A DNA stretch of 64,000 nt. Source: Emydura subglobosa. Taxonomy: Eukaryota; Chordata; Testudines; Chelidae. The position numbers and the translations under genes were made by a program. Each line of letters starts with the position of its first letter. Within the stretch, counting starts at the first letter, position 1. The notes beneath the pieces are model-generated. The model worked only from the letters and a program-made list of their open reading frames with translations. It ran no database searches and was not told the origin of the DNA. The DNA lies in NCBI GenBank assembly GCA_007922225.1, contig ML679970.1, positions 20,386,290-20,450,289 on the forward strand. The letters run 5' to 3'. Positions 57,205 to 64,000 of the stretch are shown piece after piece.

Positions 57205-57746
57205 TTAATAACCCCAGCTGGGGTATGTCCTTGCTTTAGGAGACTCCTCTCCCAGCTCACTTGCCTGAGGAATCTTGGTCTGCTCAGGTTGCAGCCTCAT
57301 GTGCCTCTGGCAAATAGAGGGGAGCGATGTCTGCTTGTTTCTAATGAATAGAAATAAATATTTTGTTATTTTCAGAAAATGGCACAAACATCCACTTGCT
57401 CTATAGCGTGCCTGTGGCATACAGCCCTATCTCCTTCATGGGCTGCTCATTTTTGCCTCTAAATGAGTGATTGTTTGTTTGCTGGAACTGACTGGTAAAA
57501 AGGACTCTGTGCAGGTATGGTAGAAGTATGGGGTCATCCGTTGCTCCTGGGATCAGCTGGCCCATTGATTTTTGCAATGGTCTGGAGAAGGATGTAGCCA
57601 TGCACTTTTTTCCTAGGAAAGTTTAGATTTCCCCATAATAGCTGTCAGTGAAATAGTGATATCTTAAGGAAAGCACTTCTTTAAAATCTACACTTTGGTC
57701 CTGAAACTAAGCTAACACTTCTCTTTTAAAGAATTAATATTCTAAT
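57205..57746. other. Upstream flank of RUVBL1, no gene seen
   Basis: Sequence loses CpG richness after about 57200. No first exon of EEFSEC or any other gene recognised on the + strand. Confidence 0.5.
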
Positions 57747-58207
57747 CAGTGGTTCCCAACCTGTGGCCCAAAAGTGGCCCATGGGGTCTTTTGAAGTGGC
57801 CTACCTCTCCCCTTCTGGCTGCAGAAGGGAGCTGCTGCCCAAGGACCCAGGTGGAGCGTGTTACCCTGGGGCTACAAGACCGGTGCAGGCTCTTTGCTGC
57901 AGCCAAGGTGAACGGAGATCAGTGCTCCGCTCCCACTGGCTGTAGCAGGGAGCACTGCAGAGCGCTCTGCCTGGGTCTACAGGCCCTGGGGTACCTTCTG
58001 GCTGCAGAAGGGAGTCACAGCCTAGGGACTTAGGTGGAGCGCACGGTGCTACAGGATGCATGTGGTTTCCCTGGTTCAGCCAGGTGGACGGGAGATCAGC
58101 GAGGAGGCTTCCTTCCTGAACTCCTTCCATCTGGCTGCAGTGGGGTGGGGGCTGCTAGCGGAGACTGATATCTGTGACCCTTAAGCCAAAAAGGTTGGGA
58201 ACTACTG
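57747..58207. mobile_element. hAT-like MITE with terminal inverted repeats and internal duplication
   Basis: Left terminus CAGTGGTTCCCAACC (57747-57761) and right terminus GGTTGGGAACTACTG (58193-58207) are complements except for one base. Flanks contain TCTAA on both sides (attctaat / ctctaag), in keeping with hAT target preference, though an exact 8-bp duplication is not preserved. The interior carries two copies of ccttctggctgcagaaggga 183 bp apart. Confidence 0.75.
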
Positions 58208-59935
58208 CTCTAAGTACTTGTAATATAGGTAGCAAAATTAACCTTTTATTTTCCAGCTATCTTGGAGTTTCCTTCATTAACATTTTATAATGTTTTGTAT
58301 TACATGTGTACATGGAAAAGTAATTTTTCCATAGAGTCAAAGTGTTTGTGTAAGCAGCTGAATTTCTGATTTGGCTCTGAGCAATATACATACTCTATAT
58401 ACATCAAACTTACCTCCTTTATGGGGCTTGGCATTATTAGTAACTAAAACAAGAACAAAACAGAAGCCTTAATTTCCCCTATCCCAAACATGACTATTCT
58501 TGGAGTGTCCTTGTGGAGTTTCCTCTGTGTCAGTTCTTTGCTGTGCAGAGCTATATTCTATACACTTTTTGTATTCTGGCTGTACCTAAAAAGATGCACC
58601 TGTCACTCTAACTTTGCAGTAATTATTCTGCATCTTTATGTAGTGTTTAAGCAATTGACATCAGGATGAATCAACAAAAGAACTTTGCATTCCTATGCAG
58701 GGTACTAGAATGTATTATCCTGTTATAGTCTGCTACTATTTATTGCAGTTGGTTTTTAAGTATTTGGGTGATTATTCAAACTACATTTAAAATACTAGAA
58801 AAATGGGAAAACTTCTTAATATTCAAACTGCTATAGTGTTTTGTATATTTAAATGACCGAACACCGAACAAATTTGTAACATTTTAAATAAATAGTTCGA
58901 TGATGTGCAGGGACATTACCTGGTAAACAAAGGGATATCTCTGGTTTATCTTTCCCCTCCCCTTTTACAGGTAATCCATTGGAAGAACTACAAGAGTGGT
59001 AACTGGAGAGAGAGGGAGATGGGAATATTTTTGGGAAGGGTTGGTGCTGCATTTCATTTTATGGTACTGAAGTTGGGGAGTTTTGTTTACCCTCTTTTTG
59101 CATATGGTAACTTATTTTGATTTCTTGTTATAAATGTTATGCTTCAAGGAAAAGACCCCGTTGTCTGTGATTTTCTTTTTCTGCTGGGTCATTCCACCAT
59201 CTTATATTTACATAATCTATTTTAAATACTATATACTTTATGTATATTTACATGCACATGGCAATGTATTAAATGTATTATTTATAGGTACTATAAGGGT
59301 GTATTTTGATATATATGTTTAGCTAAGAATTTCTGTTGAATCTGTCTGTTAAAGGTAAACTGATAAGCTATCCTTTAAATAATTGGAAAAAGCATCTAGG
59401 CTATTAGATTGAAAATGGAGCTGAAAGGACATATTTGCAACATAATACAAATTGCTAATCTCTACTGAACAGGAGACTGAGCAATTTTGTATAATACATA
59501 AAGGTTGCACTATATGAATGAGCAAATATACCTCCTTGATTTCTTCAGTGCGTTGGCCCTGATGCAAATGTTGTTAGCTGGTCTAGTCCTGTTTCAAGCA
59601 TCTTGTAGTTCTGGGAAAACAATCAAGTTCTCTAAGAGTTTTGAAGACTATGACATAATTAACATGAGGTCAAGGCTATGGGTAAAATCTTATCAATGGA
59701 GAAACCAGAAAGAACCAGTGATTGGGCAGATCTTAATAGAAGATAAAAATGGACATATGGTTCAATCAACACGTAAAATCGGACATCCCTTTTGAAACTA
59801 CAGAGGGTAATTAGAGTAATCTATTGTCTCATACCTGACACTCATTTACTTATTTCTCTGTGGTAGAGTGCAAACATTTTTGGGGAAAAATCACTATTAA
59901 TCTTCTTTTAATATGGAGCCAGAGGGTGGATAGTA
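58208..59935. other. Intergenic, AT-rich
   Basis: No repeat or gene recognised. The open frame at 59505-59795 (96 codons, starting MHYMNEQIYLLDFFSALALM) has no family resemblance I know and AT-rich codon usage like its surroundings; treated as chance. Confidence 0.4.
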
Positions 59936-59937
59936 AT

Positions 59938-60165
59938 ATTCTACTTCTATAGTGCCTTTCTCCTAAGGATTTTTAAGAAGCTTTATAAACAATAATTAAG
60001 GTTCTCAAAGCCCCTGTGAGATACACATTATTATCTCTATTTTATATACGGGCATGCAGAGAGGTTAAATGGTTTGCCTAAGGCAACCCAGTGAGTCAGT
60101 GGCAGATCTGGGAATAGACCACACAGGAGTGTTGATTGCCAGTGCCCTGTTTTGTCCACAATGAG
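59938..60165 (-). repeat. MIR/L3-like element (antisense)
   Basis: ctatagtgcctttctcctaa, gagatacacattattatctc, cagagaggttaaatggtttg and cagtggcagatctgggaata in order, ending cagtgccctgttttgtccac. Confidence 0.65.
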
Positions 60166-60335
60166 GATTTAATTTCAGTGGCTACCTGTAGAGAATGAAT
60201 GAATTAAATTAAAGTTGTCTTGGTTTTTGCCATATACAATGAAATTTAGGTGTAGTGTCCACCATTGTCTTTTGCTTGGTGTAGCTAACTCTTCCATCTC
60301 TTGCTCATATGAATAGTCTTCAAAAGTTAAAAGTT

Positions 60336-60490
60336 CCAGAGGGGTAGCCGTTTTAGTCTGTATACAGCAAAAACAAGAGACCTGTAGCACCTTAAAGGCA
60401 AACAAATTTCTGCGGGCATAAGCTTTTGTGGGCTGCAACCCACTTCGTCAGGTGTATGAAGTGGAAATCACAGGTAAGAGGTATGTGTAT
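60336..60490 (-). mobile_element. Penelope-like element 3' end (minus copy)
   Basis: The - strand reads tgatttccacttcatacacc, a hammerhead-like core, cagaaatttgtttgccttta, aggtgctacaggtctcttgt and ..actaaaacggctacccctct. The same series, on the other strand, occurs at 60580-60690. The 3' terminal phrase is shared by an abundant turtle repeat. Confidence 0.65.
60416..60455 (-). ncRNA. Hammerhead-ribozyme-like motif, minus copy
   Basis: On the - strand: CTGACGA (60451-60445), stem II GUGGGU/GCCCAC with a short loop, AAAA in place of GAAA (CpG decay of CGAAA), AGCUU, AUGC. Stem II is intact, but the essential G12 is lost, so this copy should be inactive. Confidence 0.5.
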
Positions 60491-60579
60491 ATATATATGC
60501 ATCCAAGGGTAAGAAACAAGAACGTGGAGGGCAAGTGCTAACAAAATCAATTCAGTTACAGTAGATGAGGCCTATTCAT

Positions 60580-60692
60580 CTGTGATTTCCACTTCATGCA
60601 TGTGACAAAGTGGGTTGCAGCCCATGAAAGCTTATGCCCGCAGAAATTTGTTAGCCTTTAAGGTGCTACAAGTCTTGTTGTTTTAGTCTTCA
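60580..60692 (+). mobile_element. Penelope-like element 3' end (plus copy)
   Basis: ctgtgatttccacttcatgc, hammerhead-like core, cccgcagaaatttgttagcc, tttaaggtgctacaagtctt. Head-to-head with the minus copy, about 90 bp apart. Confidence 0.65.
60598..60637 (+). ncRNA. Hammerhead-ribozyme-like motif, plus copy
   Basis: GCAU (60598-60601), GUGACAA (from CUGACGA), stem II GUGGGU/GCCCAU, GAAA, AGCUU, AUGC (60634-60637). Stem I GCAU/AUGC pairs perfectly. C3 and one A-to-G equivalent position are mutated, so activity is unlikely. Confidence 0.5.
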
Positions 60693-60699
60693 AAGGGAA

Positions 60700-62320
60700 T
60701 ACTCTCATCCACAAGGTGAGAAGAGTTTGGCCTGTTTTATTTCATTTATTTCATTGATTATTTTATTTCATTATTTGCGGCCTTTGTTTTGAATATTGCA
60801 GTGTATTTGTTCTTTTTAAAAGGGAGGCAATTTATTTGGGGGGAAAAAACGCAACCAAACAATCACAGCCCATCAGACCACACAGGATGTTCCCTAGAAA
60901 GGGCAGAATAGATGTGGAACTATAATAATCTTAAAGCTGGACTTAAACAGTGTAGGGGATCTATTGTAATCGATGTCTGATGTGAATGAGCATGTGTAGT
61001 TATGATATATCAACATGAGAAATATTGAACTTGAACTTAACACAATTTTCTTGACCTTGGCTGGCCAAGGCATTTATTCTAGGAAAAAGTGCGGGAGGTT
61101 AAGTTGATTCTAGGTGTTAAGCATTCATCTCTTTCCTCTACACCAATGGTGTTTCTTAGCAGAATTTAAGAAGGTTTTTGAGACCTTGCTGTCCCTCTCA
61201 TATTATAAATGCTTTGAGAATAATCCAATATTTCACTGATCATTTAACCAGAAAAATAATACCTGCCATTAACATAGTCTGAACTGTTATTCGTCAGGTT
61301 TAATTTAGTCATTTCACTTTGGTTTCTCTCGCGCTCTTTCCCCTTCCACTCCCGTCTCTTTGAGGTCTTTTCTTTTGGCACAGATGTCATGTGATACCTG
61401 AGGTGGGAGCTCGAGACTTCAGAGCTGTTTTCTTAGACTAAATGTTTGAGGTCACAGGACATGGCCCCTAGTTTCACATAAGTTTTCAAATTTCAGTGGG
61501 ACATGCCAAATCCTGAAACTGTCAAATAGTGTATTATTTTTGGAGAGAAAGAAAGTGTGCGTGTGTATGTGTGTGAGAATGACCTTTACATTTTTACCCC
61601 TTCCAAAAAGTTTGACTTCCTGCCCTCTCTCCCATGAGTCTTGGAAAACTTTAAAAACAAAGTGAATGCTTCTGAAGAAAGAATTCAGTATAGAAAAGAA
61701 AAAATGGAATGGGGATATTATATTGAGACAGAAGGGAGCAAAAATGGGGTTGTGTCCTCTTTTTTTTACTTAATATTGTATAGAGAAGGCTGGAAGTTTA
61801 TTTTCTAACCTCAGGAATATGAAGTCTTGTTTTCCCTATTACGAGAGGTCTCCTTTGGAGAGAATTGGTTTGGGAGTTCCCATAGTCCTTCATCAAAGGG
61901 GGCTGTTGAATCTTAACAAAGGTATCTTTTCTTCTAACTCTTTCTCAGGGATCTGAGGTGGTAAAACCAAAAGGAAAAAAGGCCGTTTTAAAAACAGCCT
62001 GAATAAAAAGCACTCTCTTCTCAATTCATTAGGTTTCACAGCCTTGGTATCTGTGACATCATAAATGTATTAGTTTTCCTGGAAAACTAGGTTTTATTTT
62101 AGACCCTCATCCTTCAGCGGGATCTACTGCTGTGAGATGCTTTGCAGAATTGGGGCCTTGGGCGTTAACTTTTTGAGGCAGGGACATCTTGCAATGTATA
62201 TGTACTGTGAGCATATAGCACAACTAGGTGCATTGTAACATAATACCCGGACAACTTGAATTTCTTACATAAAAAACAAACTGAAGAAAACTTGACACAT
62301 TCAAACCGGGTTTAAACAGG
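60700..62320. other. Intergenic, no gene recognised
   Basis: Includes a GT/GC dinucleotide-like stretch (61556-61576) and a MIR/L3-like tail (62160-62240: ttttgaggcagggacatctt, gcatatagcacaactaggtg). The rest is unassigned. Confidence 0.4.
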
Positions 62321-62612
62321 GATTTGGAATGGCTATCACACTACAAGAAGTAATTTGCTCTGATCACCCATTCTCACCTCCTATTCAATGGTTGTCATTA
62401 GGACTCAAGTACCTGGCTTTTATCCACCTACCCCATTGTTATCTATGCCCTTGGATATGTAAATATTGCCTACTATATATGTTACCTATTTGCTGTATCA
62501 TTTCTACCAACTGCGTCTGATGAAGTGAGCTGAAGCTCTTGGAAGCTTATGCCTGCTGAAATTAAATTTGTTAGTCTTTAACGTGCTACAGAACTCTCGT
62601 TGTTTTTGAAGA
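62320..62612 (+). mobile_element. Penelope-like element 3' end, third copy
   Basis: The tail ttatgcctgctgaaattaaa, tttgttagtctttaacgtgc, tacagaactctcgttgtttt follows a hammerhead-like core at 62513-62552. It matches the 3' phrase of the 60.6-kb copies. The ORF at 62329-62520 ends inside the ribozyme motif (its TGA is part of CTGATGA) and is not a gene. Confidence 0.6.
62513..62552 (+). ncRNA. Hammerhead-ribozyme-like motif with intact CTGATGA box
   Basis: GCGU (62513-62516), perfect CUGAUGA (62517-62523), stem II GUGAGCU/AGCUCUU, GGAA in place of GAAA, AGCUU... AUGC (62549-62552). Stem I GCGU/AUGC pairs with one G-U. The A13 equivalent is changed to G, so activity is doubtful. Confidence 0.55.
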
Positions 62613-62636
62613 AAACACTAACTCCCCCAAACAAAC

Positions 62637-62655
62637 AAATAAATAAATAAATAAA
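62637..62655 (+). repeat. (AAAT)n short tandem repeat
   Basis: About five AAAT units just downstream of the Penelope-like 3' end, possibly generated at insertion. Confidence 0.7.
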
Positions 62656-63384
62656 ACCCCTAGGAAGTTTTAAGCCTTGTTTATACATCTCAAAGAAGCA
62701 AAAAGGAGCACAAATCCATGGGTTTTTTTTTTTTTTGCAGGTAATCTTTAAGATTATAAAAGTTGAAGAAGAAAATGAGAAATGTATTTTTCTTGCATAA
62801 TTAATAAATTCAAGTTGTAAATCCTCACCAGTCTTCTCATAATACTAATATGAATTATACAGTATATTTATAATATGAATGGTATGTAATCTGATGTAGT
62901 AATACATCTATGTGAATTACACAGGTATTTTTCTTGTATTCTTATGGGGATAGACATACATTTGCCGTTAATTGTGTGTGAGTGTATGAATGTATGTATT
63001 GATTGGTTGAGAAGTTCAGGGTAGTAAAGTGTATGTGAGCTGTGAAGAATGATGATTTGACATAAAACTATTCATAGCTTGGGGACTCGGTTAGAAATGA
63101 GACATATTATGCCTAATCCAGCTCCCATGGCAAAACTCCCATTGAAGGCAAGGGGAGGAAGGACTGTTCTTTTGAGTATACTGAATAACCAAGCTTACTG
63201 TCTTTGCTGACCTGTGTGAGATGATTTTTTTCTGAGGAGGTATTGGAGGTAGACAATTTTTACTTAACTTTGTAAAGCACCATGAGATCTTTCCATGAAA
63301 GGAAATATATAATATTAAAAAGAAGAGGCAATGTGCTCTGGGAGAATAAAAATAGATTTTTTTTTTTTAAAGTCTAAATTCAAA

Positions 63385-63545
63385 TCTTAGCCATCTGTGA
63401 CCTTGGACAAGTCACTTCATCTATTTTCCTCAGTTTCCCCATATGTAATATGGGCATAATGCTGTGGTAAGACTTAATTAACTAATTAATGCTTTACAGC
63501 AATTTGAACATATAAAGCACTATTAATTGCTAAGTATTATTATTA
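63385..63545 (+). repeat. MIR-like CORE-SINE
   Basis: tctgtgaccttggacaagtc, acttcatctattttcctcag, tttccccatatgtaatatgg, followed by gctaagtattattatt-type tail. One of the clearest MIR copies in the window. Confidence 0.75.
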
Positions 63546-64000
63546 ACAATGTGTATAATTGTATAATGAAGTTAAATGCCAACTAATATTGCTTCTTGGG
63601 GGGAGGAAAGGGGGGAAATGTGCAGAATTTTGGAAAAATCCTTTAACACACAAGTAATAGCCATATATCAGGTAAGGCCAGTTTACTTAGAAACTTGTGG
63701 GATGTCTTTGACAGATAGTCCTAAAGTTGAGTGATTTATTCAATTTGTTGCCAGCTTCCATCATTTCAAAACATTAACATACTCCTAATTTTCAGTCATT
63801 TCATGATTCAGATACATTGTCCTCTGCAAATACAGGTGTGGATCTTTTATTATCTTAAATATACTTGTACCAATATGCCTTCTGTAGCTCCACTGAAGCC
63901 GAAGGACTTTGTGACAGTTCTCAGGATATCTAGTGCTGTGAGTCAGCTTGTTACCCCTTGTCTCCAGTGAGAGAGAGTCTCTCTTGTGATAGCTGAGTGA

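Noticed and set aside
59505..59795. 96-codon ORF on the + strand with a hydrophobic start
   Set aside because: Looks superficially like a signal peptide plus a basic domain, but no family resemblance and AT-rich codons like the flanks. Would need transcript evidence.
60336..60692. Inverted pair considered as one DNA transposon with terminal inverted repeats
   Set aside because: The arms contain hammerhead-like cores and a Penelope-type 3' tail, a single copy at 62.5 kb has the same tail without a partner, and no target duplication flanks the pair.

Overview
The window is nuclear DNA from a sauropsid vertebrate. Split genes with GT-AG introns, a CpG-rich promoter, CR1 LINEs, MIR-like and tRNA- or 5S-derived SINEs, hAT and pogo-type DNA transposon ends, LTR relics and Penelope-like elements make up nearly everything. 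The mix of abundant CR1, Penelope-like copies with hammerhead-type ends and the particular MITEs points to a turtle, with a crocodilian as the alternative; this is inference from repeat content. There is nothing prokaryotic here: no operons, no CRISPR array, no plasmid or phage genes.

Two protein-coding genes are certain. At the left edge are the last two coding exons of SEC61A1 (+ strand, 984-2582), encoding the C-terminal transmembrane part of the Sec61 translocon channel, followed by a 3' UTR of about 2.2 kb. From 56834 down to 36299 on the - strand is a complete RUVBL1 (pontin) gene: 11 coding exons, 456 codons, all splice sites canonical, and every AAA+ catalytic motif intact. The two genes converge, the same arrangement as SEC61A1-RUVBL1 in other vertebrates. 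EEFSEC, the expected next gene to the right, does not begin inside the window.

Between the two genes lie about 31 kb without a recognisable gene (4.77-35.8 kb). It holds a Penelope-like retroelement fragment with a GIY-YIG endonuclease region, CR1 fragments, two probable solo LTRs, an 8-bp-TSD hAT MITE, a 5S-rRNA-derived SINE, MIR-like SINEs, and several repeat-free blocks (about 14.8-16.2, 20.4-21.8, 30.5-31.1 and 32.8-33.2 kb) that look like conserved non-coding or regulatory sequence. RUVBL1 introns contain a CR1 copy whose 5' part is inverted, other decayed transposons and one further CNE-like block (39.3-39.7 kb). Right of the RUVBL1 promoter (57-64 kb) are a hAT-type MITE with an internal duplication, MIR-like elements, and Penelope-like termini in inverted and single copies.

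The most interesting material is (i) hammerhead-ribozyme-like ends in four Penelope-like relics, in two sequence types that keep pairing in stem I with different bases; (ii) the compact RUVBL1 promoter with paired CCAAT boxes 31 bp apart and a repeated MYB-like motif; (iii) nested and rearranged transposons with readable insertion footprints; and (iv) the candidate regulatory blocks. I found no convincing new protein system. One short candidate transcript near 6.0-6.4 kb is recorded at low confidence.
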